Positions 1-7,023 of a DNA stretch of 15,195 nt are shown piece after piece. The notes beneath the pieces are model-generated. The model made no database searches and was not told the DNA's origin. It worked only from the letters and a program-made list of their open reading frames with translations. Numbering within the stretch: the first letter of the stretch is position 1; each line of letters begins with the position of its first letter. The translations under genes were made by a program, and so were the position numbers. The stretch comes from an uncultured bacterium (lineage in GTDB: Bacteria; Patescibacteriota; Patescibacteriia; CAIQCM01): positions 1-15,195 of the forward strand of contig CAIQCM010000001.1 in NCBI GenBank assembly GCA_903870305.1, in the 5' to 3' direction.

Positions 1-315
1 CGGATCGTTGATTATAAGACCGGCACGCCGAAGAGCGAGGACGACATCGGGTTTGAAGAAAAGCAGCAACTCCTCATCTATCAGGTCGCCTGTCTTGAAG
101 TGCTGGGCAAGAAGCCGTCAGCGCTTACGTTCGTGTATTTGGACAATGGCACGACGGTTGAATTTTTGGGAACCGACAAGGATCTCGATAAAATTCGCGA
201 ATACGTTTCGCGTACGATTGGCGAGATCCGTAAAAGCGATTTTGCCGCCGATCCCAACTTGCATAAATGCAAATATTGCGATTTCAAGGATATCTGCGAG
301 TTTAGAATACTTTAG
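1..315 (+). CDS. PD-(D/E)XK nuclease domain, C-terminal end of a UvrD/AddB-type helicase-nuclease (5' partial)
   Basis: The reading frame is open from base 1 to a TAG at 313-315, so the start lies outside the window. The visible 104 residues open with IVDYKTG, the core D-x-K strand of the PDDEXK_1 fold. QLLIYQ follows about 15 residues later, the usual Q-x-x-x-Y helix of RecB/AddB/Cas4-type nucleases. The end has CKYCDFKDIC, a C-x2-C-x5-C cluster like the C-terminal iron-sulfur cysteines of AddB and Cas4. The fourth cysteine would lie upstream. Family knowledge points to a DNA end-processing nuclease used in recombinational repair, most likely the tail of a UvrD-like helicase. A stand-alone nuclease cannot be excluded. 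The stop codon is the first three bases of a heptad-repeat array. Confidence 0.8.
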   Translation, partial: RIVDYKTGTPKSEDDIGFEEKQQLLIYQVACLEVLGKKPSALTFVYLDNGTTVEFLGTDKDLDKIREYVSRTIGEIRKSDFAADPNLHKCKYCDFKDICEFRIL

Positions 316-380
316 CTTTTAGGTTTTAGCTTTTAGGTTTTAGGAACGTCCTAACAGCTAAAAGCTAACAGCTAAAAGCT
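313..380. repeat. Inverted pair of 7-bp tandem repeats forming a long hairpin
   Basis: The left arm alternates TAGCTTT and TAGGTTT twice, in exact 7-base phase from 313, and starts with the stop codon of the nuclease gene. The right arm alternates CTAACAG and CTAAAAG twice, again in exact 7-base phase, from 351. The arms 314-344 and 350-380 are complementary at 27 of 31 positions, and the A-T pair 345/349 reduces the loop to three bases. The RNA would fold into one long hairpin. There is no T-run after it, so it is not a standard intrinsic terminator. It fills almost the whole gap before the next gene. Confidence 0.85.
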
Positions 381-383
381 CGC

Positions 384-695
384 ATGTCTTTCTCTCCATT
401 AGGAAATTACCTGCCCATGCTCTCCAAACGCCTGATCAATACCCAGGCGGGGATTGCTTTGGCGCTTGAAGCGGGGACGGCATTTATCGCCGCGACCGCC
501 CCGGCGCTTGCCGCGCGGACGCGGCTCGTTAGCGTGGGGCATGGCCGGCTTCACGCCGTCGCCACCTCGGCCCCGGCCAAAGAAGAGCTGCTTTCGTTAA
601 AAGAACCGCTGATTAAAGCCATGAAATCGGCATCAATGATCGAGCTTACCGAGCTTGTGGTCGAGGTTCGCGGCACCCTTGTCGAAGAACAATAA
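384..695 (+). CDS. Small protein, possible DUF721/DciA-like
   Basis: This 103-residue protein has no signal peptide or membrane segment. After residue 25 the pattern is helix (ALEAGTAFIAATAPALAA), then strand-like RLVSVGHGRLHAVAT, then a helix with KEELLSLKEPLIKAM, then ELVVEVRG. This order resembles DUF721/DciA domains, which end in a basic or hydrophobic strand and in many bacteria help load the replicative helicase. The match is by pattern only, and the usual tryptophan of the family is not visible. ATG 384 is used; ATG 417 is an alternative. No Shine-Dalgarno sequence precedes either start. It sits between the nuclease gene and the cell-shape operon, 24 bases before the next start. Confidence 0.5.
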   Translation: MSFSPLGNYLPMLSKRLINTQAGIALALEAGTAFIAATAPALAARTRLVSVGHGRLHAVATSAPAKEELLSLKEPLIKAMKSASMIELTELVVEVRGTLVEEQ

Positions 696-719
696 CTTTG
701 ATAACGTTCGTGTACTAAT

Positions 720-1118
720 ATGTCCTTACGCGCATACTTGGCGGTCATGGGATTTGGCACGATCTTGGCCGGAGCGACGTTTTTTTTGGTGCTTTTTAGG
801 ACCGATCCCGCCACCTCCGGGGCGCTGGGTTTCACGCTTTTTTACGCGAGTTTGGGGCTTACCCTTTGCGGCGCCGTTTCGATCATCGGCTTTCTGCTGC
901 GGGTCATGATGCATCGCGACGAGATGCTCTCGCGGCTTGTCGGCCTTTCTTTCCGGCAGGCGGCGCTGCTTTCGGCGCTTGCGGTCGGCGCGCTCGTCCT
1001 GCGCTCGCACGATCTGCTCTCGTGGTGGAACTGCCTCTTGCTCATTGTCGTCGCGACGGTTGTCGAATTTATTTTCATTTCGCTCGAACGCAAACCTAAA
1101 TCCGCGGAATCGCAATAA
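720..1118 (+). CDS. Four-helix integral membrane protein upstream of mreB (conserved hypothetical)
   Basis: 132 residues with four hydrophobic segments, at about 6-26, 38-60, 76-93 and 101-119, and a short charged C-terminal tail. Distinctive features are RTDP after helix 1, a SFRQAALLSAL motif before helix 3, and SWWNCLLL leading into helix 4, which ends EFIFISLE. I recall this arrangement from unnamed membrane proteins of Patescibacteria, but I know of no experimentally assigned function. It ends two bases before mreB and so is almost certainly co-transcribed with it. A role in envelope or cell-shape control is only inferred from position. Confidence 0.75.
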   Translation: MSLRAYLAVMGFGTILAGATFFLVLFRTDPATSGALGFTLFYASLGLTLCGAVSIIGFLLRVMMHRDEMLSRLVGLSFRQAALLSALAVGALVLRSHDLLSWWNCLLLIVVATVVEFIFISLERKPKSAESQ

Positions 1119-1120
1119 AC

Positions 1121-2164
1121 ATGTTCGCAAAATTCTTTGGATCATTTTCACAGGACTTGGGGATCGACCTTGGCACGGCCAATACTTTGGTGTACTCGCG
1201 CGACAAGGGGATCGTCGTGAACGAGCCGTCGGTGGTCGCGATCAATAATCGCACCGGCCAAGTGCTGGCGGTGGGAAACGCGGCGCGTGACATGATGGGT
1301 AAAACGCCGGCCTACCTAACCACGTCGCGACCGCTTTCAAAAGGGATCATCTCGGATTTTGAGGTAACGGAAAAAATGCTGCGATATTTCATCGACAAAG
1401 TGCACCGCGGCGGGTTTATCATGGCGCCGCGGCCGCGGGTGGTGATCGGCGTGCCGCTCGAGATAACCGAGGTCGAACGCAAGGCCGTCGAGGATGCCGT
1501 GCTTTCGGCCGGGGCGCGAGAAGTGGCGCTGGTCGAGAACACGATGGCCGCCGCGATCGGCGCGCGTTTGCCGGTCAATGAATCGATCGGCACGATGGTC
1601 GTGGATATCGGCGGCGGGACCACCGACATCGCCATCATCTCGATGGCCGGCATTGTCACCTGGAAGTCGTTGCCGGTCGCGGGCGATGAGATGAATCGCA
1701 ATATCGTGCAATACGCGCGCGAACACTTCAACCTCATGGTCGGCGATCGCGTGGCCGAACAGATCAAGATCAGGATCGGCTCGGCCATGCCGCTTGAAGA
1801 GGCCATGCAGATGGAAATGCGCGGCCGCGACCTCATGACCGGCTTGCCGCGCGAGGCCGTGGTGACCGACACGCAGATCCGCGAAGCGCTTTCCCGATCG
1901 CTGCGCCTCATTATTGAGAATATAAAAGCCACGCTTGAAGTGACGCCGCCGGAGTTGGTCGCCGACATTTACGAGCGCGGCATTGTGCTTGTGGGCGGCG
2001 GCGCCATGCTGCGCTCGATCGCCATAGCCGTGAGCGAGGCGGCGCATATTCCCGTCCGGATCGCCGACGATCCGTTAACCTGCGTCGTGCGCGGTTCCGG
2101 GCTGCTTTTGGACGACAAACTTTTGCTTTCGACGATCGCCCTCCCTTCGGCGCGGGCGAATTAG
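1121..2164 (+). CDS. mreB: Rod shape-determining protein MreB
   Basis: 347 residues, normal MreB length. The actin-fold nucleotide site is complete: phosphate-1 motif GIDLGTANT at residues 14-22, phosphate-2 motif VDIGGGTTD at 161-169, and adenosine motif VLVGGGAML at 289-297. MreB polymerises under the membrane and guides lateral peptidoglycan synthesis. The N-terminus MFAKFFGSF is a short hydrophobic, amphipathic stretch of the kind that binds MreB filaments to membrane. The gene starts with ATG two bases after the preceding membrane-protein gene and is followed four bases later by mreC, giving the classical mreBCD order. Confidence 0.97.
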   Translation: MFAKFFGSFSQDLGIDLGTANTLVYSRDKGIVVNEPSVVAINNRTGQVLAVGNAARDMMGKTPAYLTTSRPLSKGIISDFEVTEKMLRYFIDKVHRGGFIMAPRPRVVIGVPLEITEVERKAVEDAVLSAGAREVALVENTMAAAIGARLPVNESIGTMVVDIGGGTTDIAIISMAGIVTWKSLPVAGDEMNRNIVQYAREHFNLMVGDRVAEQIKIRIGSAMPLEEAMQMEMRGRDLMTGLPREAVVTDTQIREALSRSLRLIIENIKATLEVTPPELVADIYERGIVLVGGGAMLRSIAIAVSEAAHIPVRIADDPLTCVVRGSGLLLDDKLLLSTIALPSARAN

Positions 2165-2168
2165 ATAT

Positions 2169-2954
2169 ATGAGAAAGATCCGTTTTGCGCTCGGCGCGGT
2201 CGCGCTCGCGGCCGTCTTCCATTTTATTCCGTTCTTCGATCCGGCGGAGGCGCTGCTTGTGCGCGGTTTTTCGGATATCGGTTACGGCATCAGGAACGGC
2301 GCGCTCGGCATTGGCGCTGCTGCCGAACAAATATTCGCCGCCGGTCGAATTCAAAAAGAGAATGCCGCCCTTTCGGCGCAGATCATCACTTTAAACGAAA
2401 AGGTGGCCGCCGCCGCCTCGCTTACCGCGGAGAACGATTCGCTTAAAGGGCTTTTGGATTTCCGCTCGCGCTCCGGACTCAAACTCATCGCATGCGAGAT
2501 AGTCGGAGCCGATCCCGATACATCCGCTCGCGCGCTCACGATCGATTGCGGCACGGAAAGCAAGGTGACGCGAGGACAAGCCGTCATCACGGGCGACGGC
2601 ACCTTGGTGGGCCGCATTGAACGTGTCGCGAACGGCCGCTCGACCGTGTTGCTTCCAACCGATCCGCGGAGCGCGCTCGCCGTCATGGTTTCTGAACACC
2701 CCGAATCGAACGGCGTGGCGCGCGGCGAGCGCGGCTTGATCATTGCAATGTCGCTTATCCCGCAGCATGCGCCAATATCCTCCGGCGATACGATCGTCAC
2801 CACCGGACGCGAGGAGGGGATGCCGCGCGGCCTTATTCTTGGCACGGTTGAAAGCGTGGTGAGCGTCGCTTCCGACCCGTTTATCTCGGCGACCGTGGCG
2901 CCCGCGATCGAAGCGATCGACCTTACCAAGGTCGCGGTCATTGTTGGGAAATAA
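2169..2954 (+). CDS. mreC: Cell shape-determining protein MreC
   Basis: 261 residues. One N-terminal membrane segment lies at about residues 4-22, followed by an alanine-rich coiled coil at about 55-95 (IQKENAALSAQIITLNEKV). The rest is the extracytoplasmic two-lobed beta domain, with family-typical stretches such as GDGTLVGRIERV, STVLLPTDPRSALAV and TTGREEGMPRGLILGTV. MreC links the MreB scaffold to the elongation synthases, including PBP2, which is encoded two genes downstream. It starts four bases after mreB and ends three bases before mreD. Confidence 0.93.
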   Translation: MRKIRFALGAVALAAVFHFIPFFDPAEALLVRGFSDIGYGIRNGALGIGAAAEQIFAAGRIQKENAALSAQIITLNEKVAAAASLTAENDSLKGLLDFRSRSGLKLIACEIVGADPDTSARALTIDCGTESKVTRGQAVITGDGTLVGRIERVANGRSTVLLPTDPRSALAVMVSEHPESNGVARGERGLIIAMSLIPQHAPISSGDTIVTTGREEGMPRGLILGTVESVVSVASDPFISATVAPAIEAIDLTKVAVIVGK

Positions 2955-2957
2955 CTT

Positions 2958-3485
2958 ATGCGTTTCATTCGCGATATTATCCTGTTTTTTATCGGACTTC
3001 TGCTCGCGCTTTTTTCGGTCGCGCTGGCGCGTTTGGGTTACGGCGCGTTCGGTTTGGTACAAATTCCCATCATCGCTTTGGTAACAATGGTCTTTTTTTT
3101 CAAGGAGAGCCGCCTTGCCGCCCTGACGGCGGGTTTGGGACTGGGTCTTGACGCAATGTCCGCATATCCGTTCTTAACATGGACAATGATCCTCGCCGCC
3201 ACCGCGCTTTTCGGCTGGTATCTGGCGCGCACCGTGCTTACCAATCGTTCGCTGCCTTCGCTTATCATGCTGGGCGTTGCCATGCGGTTCGGATATTTCA
3301 TTTTTGAAATTGCGTTCTCGCGCGCCGCCGAATTTTTTGGCGGAACCGTTTGGTACATGGTTTCCACGATCGACCTGCCGCGCATCTTGGGAGCGTTTGG
3401 GATTGAGTTGGCGGCGCTTGCAGTGATCTTTGTAATTTATGTGCGTTCGCACGGCGAGCGCAGTCGAATGCTTAGCCATTTGTGA
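2958..3485 (+). CDS. mreD: Probable rod shape-determining protein MreD
   Basis: 175 residues, strongly hydrophobic, with about five membrane segments starting at residues 5, 30, 52, 68 and 130. MreD proteins are small and poorly conserved, so the call rests on length, topology and the slot between mreC and a PBP2 gene. Together these make it fairly secure. The family works with MreC in the elongasome membrane complex. A GGGA at 2946-2949 is the only weak Shine-Dalgarno-like sequence seen before any start in this window. The stop overlaps the start of the next gene (TGATG at 3483-3487), consistent with translational coupling. Confidence 0.82.
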   Translation: MRFIRDIILFFIGLLLALFSVALARLGYGAFGLVQIPIIALVTMVFFFKESRLAALTAGLGLGLDAMSAYPFLTWTMILAATALFGWYLARTVLTNRSLPSLIMLGVAMRFGYFIFEIAFSRAAEFFGGTVWYMVSTIDLPRILGAFGIELAALAVIFVIYVRSHGERSRMLSHL

Positions 3486-5461
3486 TGAACATATCAAATA
3501 GTGAACAAAATAATCCCTTTCCGCTGATCGAAGGAAATCTTGGATCTGTGGTCGGCGCAACGGGAGCCGAGACCTGGGTTGAAGAGGCCTATGGCGACGC
3601 TGCGTGGATGCCCTCAAATACGCCTGCCTCCTTTGAATTCATCGGGCTCGCGACTCGACGGCGCCGGGTGATTTTTTTCTTTGTCTGCATGGCCGCGCTT
3701 ATGATCGCGCTTTGGGCCAAGACCGGCGCGCTCATGGCCCAAAGCGGCTCGTTTAAGGCGCGTTCGGACATGAACCGCATTCGCGCCGTCACGACGCCGG
3801 CCGAGCGCGGTATCATCTTTGACGCGAATGGCGTTCAGCTTACCGACAATGTTCCGGATCTTCAGCTCGCGGTCGTGCCGGCCGACCTGCCGGACGACGC
3901 AGCCGCGCGCGCAGCCGCGATCGCGCGCATCGCCGCGCTCGCCGGAATTGATCCGGCCGCTGCCGAAACGACCCTGAATGATTTTGGCATTAAGGGGTAT
4001 CAGCCCGTTACGCTTTCCGCGAACATAAGCCGCGATCAGGCGATCGATCTTACGACCGCGCAGTCCGACATTCCGGCCATACGCATTGTAAACGGCACGC
4101 ATAGGTTCTATCCGCTTACCAATACGCTTACGAGCATGGCCCATTTCTTGGGGTATATGGGGCGGATCACCGCCGACGACCTTAAGAAACCGTCGATCAA
4201 AGATAATTATCAACCGACCGATTCGATCGGCCGCACCGGTCTGGAATACACCTATGAGCATGAATTGGCCGGCACGCCCGGCGTAAAAAAAGTTGAAGTT
4301 GATGCCTCGGGCAACGAGGTCGGTACGGTGGGCGAGACCGCGTCCGTCCCCGGCGAGAACCTGCGGCTGACCATTGACACCGATCTTACGGCCGCCGCCG
4401 AATCGTCGCTCAAGGCGATGATGGCAAAAAATAATCTGACGCGCGGCGCTGTGATCGTCGAAGACGTCAAGACGGGAGGAATACTCACGCTCATCTCATT
4501 GCCGTCGTTCTCGGATAATGATTTTTCCCAAGGGATCTCGAATGCCGAATATAAACAATTGGTGAACGATCCGGATCATCCGCTTTTTAATCGCGCTATT
4601 TCGGGAACTTACCCGCCGGGCTCGACGGCCAAGCTGATGGTTGCTTCCGGCGCGCTCGCCGAAGGCGTGATCACGCCGGAGACAACGGTGGACTCGGTCG
4701 GCGGAATTCATATCGGCGCTTGGTTCTTTCCCGACTGGAAGGCGGGCGGCCACGGCATCACGAACGTCACGCGCGCGATCGCCTGGTCGATCAACACCTT
4801 CTTTTACACGATCGGCGGCGGATACCAATCATTCGTCGGATTGGGTATCGATCGCCTGGACAAATATTTTTCGCTTTTCGGCATTGGCAAGCCGTTGGGG
4901 ATCGATCTGCCGAATGAAGCGGCCGGTTTCGTTCCCACGCCCGCGTGGAAAAAGGCGACCCAAGGCGTCGCATGGTACATCGGCGATACGTACCATGTAT
5001 CAATAGGCCAAGGCGATCTTTTGACCACGCCCTTGCAGATGGCTTCATGGACCGCGACGGTGGCGAACGGCGGCACGGTTTGGCAGCCGCATTTGGCGCA
5101 AGCGTTCTTGGACGATAAAGGCAATGTGATAAAGGTGGTCGAGCCGGTCGCGCAGCGGACGAAGATCGTTGACGATAAATATCTGGAAACCGTGCGCGAG
5201 GGCATGCGCGAGACGGTGACAAGCGGCAGCGCTCAATCGCTTAAGAATGTGGCGATGGACGTGGCGGGGAAGACCGGCACGGCGCAGGTGAGCGGCAAAG
5301 ACAATCATGCATGGTTCACCGGTTTCGGGCCATATGAAGATCCCCAGATCGCTGTCATGGTGCTTATTGAGCAGGGTAAGGAGGGTTCAACCGTCTCGGT
5401 TCCGGTGGCGCGCGATATTTTTGACTGGTGGGCAAAGAACAGGATGAAACATGGAACATAA
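3485..5461 (+). CDS. mrdA: Penicillin-binding protein 2 (elongation-specific transpeptidase)
   Basis: 658 residues from ATG 3485; a GTG at 3482 would add one residue. The cytoplasmic tail is unusually long, about 57 residues, then RRRR and a single membrane anchor at about 60-78. The pedestal domain follows, starting near ERGIIFDANG. The transpeptidase domain carries all three active-site motifs: S-T-A-K with nucleophile Ser380, S-I-N at 435-437, and K-T-G at 596-598. The enzyme cross-links peptidoglycan during sidewall growth, here with MreBCD from the same operon. The RodA polymerase that often follows is absent from the window. The last five codons (M-K-H-G-T) and the stop lie inside a heptad-repeat array, so the extreme C-terminus appears to be repeat-derived. 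Confidence 0.95.
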   Translation: MNISNSEQNNPFPLIEGNLGSVVGATGAETWVEEAYGDAAWMPSNTPASFEFIGLATRRRRVIFFFVCMAALMIALWAKTGALMAQSGSFKARSDMNRIRAVTTPAERGIIFDANGVQLTDNVPDLQLAVVPADLPDDAAARAAAIARIAALAGIDPAAAETTLNDFGIKGYQPVTLSANISRDQAIDLTTAQSDIPAIRIVNGTHRFYPLTNTLTSMAHFLGYMGRITADDLKKPSIKDNYQPTDSIGRTGLEYTYEHELAGTPGVKKVEVDASGNEVGTVGETASVPGENLRLTIDTDLTAAAESSLKAMMAKNNLTRGAVIVEDVKTGGILTLISLPSFSDNDFSQGISNAEYKQLVNDPDHPLFNRAISGTYPPGSTAKLMVASGALAEGVITPETTVDSVGGIHIGAWFFPDWKAGGHGITNVTRAIAWSINTFFYTIGGGYQSFVGLGIDRLDKYFSLFGIGKPLGIDLPNEAAGFVPTPAWKKATQGVAWYIGDTYHVSIGQGDLLTTPLQMASWTATVANGGTVWQPHLAQAFLDDKGNVIKVVEPVAQRTKIVDDKYLETVREGMRETVTSGSAQSLKNVAMDVAGKTGTAQVSGKDNHAWFTGFGPYEDPQIAVMVLIEQGKEGSTVSVPVARDIFDWWAKNRMKHGT

Positions 5462-5528
5462 AACATGAAACATTTTGGCGTCCCGCAGGGCGCAAATAAT
5501 GCTTCATGTTGCGTGTTTCATGCTTCAT
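5444..5528. repeat. Inverted pair of 7-bp tandem repeats forming a long hairpin at the PBP2 3' end
   Basis: The left arm has four heptads in phase from 5444: ATGAAAC, ATGGAAC, ATAAAAC, ATGAAAC. The PBP2 stop TAA lies inside the third. The right arm has four heptads from 5499: ATGCTTC, ATGTTGC, GTGTTTC, ATGCTTC. Arms 5444-5474 and 5498-5528 pair at 25 of 31 positions. The 23-base centre contains a smaller GC-rich hairpin, with CCC pairing to GGG around GCA. No T-run directly follows, so termination would have to depend on the long stem itself. Arm length and repeat period match the hairpin at 313-380, but the words are unrelated. Confidence 0.85.
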
Positions 5529-5537
5529 TTATTCCCC

Positions 5538-5566
5538 TTGACGGACAGGGGGCGATAAGGTAGCTT
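5538..5566 (+). promoter_or_regulatory. Candidate sigma-70-type promoter for greA
   Basis: TTGACG at 5538-5543 differs from the consensus -35 at one position. A 17-base spacer leads to TAGCTT at 5561-5566, a weak -10 that keeps the conserved T, A and final T. The site lies just after the hairpin that follows the cell-shape operon and 28 bases before the greA ATG. This fits a new transcription unit starting here. Confidence 0.45.
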
Positions 5567-5594
5567 ACTTACTTGTTAAGACAACCATCAAGCC

Positions 5595-6050
5595 ATGAAT
5601 AACATCTACATCACCAAAGAAGGTTACGCGAAGCTTAAGAAGGAGCTGGACGAACTGAAGAACGTCCGCCGCAAAGAGATCGCGCTCAGGATCGAGATCG
5701 CCAAAGACATGGGCGACCTCTCCGAGAACGCTGAATACCACGAAGCCAAGGATGAACAGGGTTTTATCGAGGGCCGGATCATGGAGCTTGAACAAATGCT
5801 AGTAAACGCGATCATCATCGAACACAACATGACCGGCTGCGTGAACGTCGGAAACACCGTCCGCGTTTCGGCTAAGGGCAAAGAAAAGGAATATACCATT
5901 GTCGGCGCGAACGAGGCCGATCCCATGGCCGGACGCATTTCGAACGAATCGCCGCTGGGGATCGCCTTCATCGGAAAATGCCCGGGCGACTCGGTCGAAG
6001 TGAAAGTCCCATCGGGCAAGATGGTTTATCACATCATCGCTGTTGTTTAA
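5595..6050 (+). CDS. greA: Transcription elongation factor GreA
   Basis: 151 residues, close to the usual 158. The N-terminal antiparallel coiled coil (about 1-75) carries GDLSENAEY with the tip acidic residues Asp41 and Glu44. These coordinate the catalytic magnesium when GreA enters the RNA polymerase secondary channel. The C-terminal FKBP-like domain (about 80-151) includes the usual IVGANEADP and ISNESPLGIAFIGK segments. GreA rescues backtracked polymerase by stimulating transcript cleavage. It starts with the only in-frame ATG at the expected place, without a Shine-Dalgarno sequence. Confidence 0.97.
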   Translation: MNNIYITKEGYAKLKKELDELKNVRRKEIALRIEIAKDMGDLSENAEYHEAKDEQGFIEGRIMELEQMLVNAIIIEHNMTGCVNVGNTVRVSAKGKEKEYTIVGANEADPMAGRISNESPLGIAFIGKCPGDSVEVKVPSGKMVYHIIAVV

Positions 6051-6061
6051 TAACATTTAGA

Positions 6062-6397
6062 ATGAAATTTTTATTATCAATAAATTATTTGGCTTGGTTA
6101 GTATTATCAGCCGTATTTTTTGCTTTTGGAGAATATTTATCAAAAAAGTTCGCCCTGAGCCCTCGAATATTCTATGTAATAGCGGTGATCGTTGTATATT
6201 CTCTGGGGACGCTTGCATGGCTTCCGGCGATCTTGCAAAAAAATCAATTGTCTCTCGTTGGCACGATCTGGTCTGTCTTGAGTTTGGCGGCTACGGTTTT
6301 GATCGGGTTGTTGATCTTTGGTGAAAAACTGAACATCATGGGTACGATCGGGGTTATTTTTGCGTTCGTAGCGGTCGTCTTTCTTTCATTGGCATAG
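6062..6397 (+). CDS. Small four-helix membrane protein, EamA/SMR-like transporter
   Basis: 111 residues from ATG 6062, with hydrophobic segments at about 4-24, 33-52, 62-84 and 88-110. The layout fits half of an EamA-type drug/metabolite transporter or a full SMR subunit. Helix 1 has FGEYLSKKFALS, resembling the E-x-x-x-T/S-x-x-K end of that helix in the superfamily. Helices 3 and 4 end with LLIFGEKLNIMGTIGVIFAF, close to the superfamily's F-G-E-x-L motif. Such proteins usually act as dimers; the substrate is unknown. The first third is visibly richer in A and T than its neighbours. It follows greA by 11 bases and ends in a terminator-like hairpin. Confidence 0.75.
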   Translation: MKFLLSINYLAWLVLSAVFFAFGEYLSKKFALSPRIFYVIAVIVVYSLGTLAWLPAILQKNQLSLVGTIWSVLSLAATVLIGLLIFGEKLNIMGTIGVIFAFVAVVFLSLA

Positions 6398-6422
6398 ACC
6401 ATATTGTACGGTCAATTTTTTT
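6397..6422 (+). terminator. Probable intrinsic terminator after the EamA/SMR-like gene
   Basis: GACC at 6397-6400 pairs with GGTC at 6410-6413. Two further A-T pairs lie inside past one mismatch, and the loop is short. A run of seven T residues follows at 6416-6422. The stem is short, so termination may be partial. Confidence 0.5.
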
Positions 6423-6426
6423 AGAA

Positions 6427-6440
6427 AATCTTTAAAGATT
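6427..6440. promoter_or_regulatory. Perfect 14-bp palindrome next to a start codon
   Basis: AATCTTTAAAGATT is its own reverse complement. It ends one base before the ATG at 6442 and occupies the place of the ribosome binding site. It could be a repressor operator or an RNA hairpin that limits translation. It is AT-rich, so chance is possible. Confidence 0.35.
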
Positions 6441-6441
6441 C

Positions 6442-7023
6442 ATGAACATCTCATATATCATTAAACCGGCCAAATGGTCGCGCCGAGTGAGGATCGCGGT
6501 TTCCGGCGGGCGCGTGATCGTGACCGCCCCAATGCGCATTAGCAAAGAACATTTGGATCGCATTGTCGCCAGCCACGAGGCGTGGATAGAGCGGGCTATT
6601 CGTAAACATGAAAAATTGACCGCCGGCATAAGGTTGGCGCACGACGAATTTGATCATCGCGAATTCGCATCAATGGCAAAAGCCATGGTTAAAGACCGTT
6701 ATTCAACGATCGCCGCGCCGTGCGGCGTTCGGTTGGGAAAAATAAGCGTGAAAAAAATGCGTTCGCGCTGGGGCAGCTGTTCCGGGCAGGGGAACATCTC
6801 GATCAACCTGCTGCTTGGGCACTTGCCGCCCGAGTTGCTCGAGTACGTGGTCGTTCATGAGCTGTGCCATCTCGTCCACCACGATCACTCAAAGCGTTTT
6901 TGGTCGCTTGTTGCCGCGAGCGAACCGGCGTTTAAGGCGCGCAAAGCTGAACTGCGCCGCTACAGCCATTTTCTCGCCAGCGCCGATATTCCTCGCAGCG
7001 CGGACGCGGATATGGTTAAATGA
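6442..7023 (+). CDS. YgjP-like zinc metallopeptidase domain protein (DUF45/M48-related)
   Basis: 193 residues, cytosolic in appearance. The diagnostic motif HELCHLVHHDHSKRFW begins at residue 139. It supplies the zincin HExxH (His139, Glu140, His143) and the third ligand His149 ahead of the FW pair. MRSRWGSCS upstream is also characteristic of YgjP/DUF45 proteins. The fold is that of a small metalloprotease, but its substrates are poorly known in the family. The stop overlaps the next gene's ATG (ATGA at 7020-7023), so the two are probably translated together. A palindrome takes the place of the ribosome binding site. Confidence 0.9.
   Translation: MNISYIIKPAKWSRRVRIAVSGGRVIVTAPMRISKEHLDRIVASHEAWIERAIRKHEKLTAGIRLAHDEFDHREFASMAKAMVKDRYSTIAAPCGVRLGKISVKKMRSRWGSCSGQGNISINLLLGHLPPELLEYVVVHELCHLVHHDHSKRFWSLVAASEPAFKARKAELRRYSHFLASADIPRSADADMVK

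Noticed and set aside
313..380. Possible CRISPR-like or IS terminal repeat structure
   Set aside because: Units are 7 bases with no spacers, there are no cas genes or transposase nearby, and there is no target duplication. A tandem-repeat hairpin explains it better.
698..719. Promoter for the cell-shape operon (TTGATA near 698)
   Set aside because: No -10-like hexamer lies at 16-18 bases; the only AT-rich hexamer is 12 bases away.
1312..2047. Open frames of over 200 residues on the minus strand opposite mreB
   Set aside because: These are antisense shadows of mreB. The composition is artefactual and no family features or start signals are visible.
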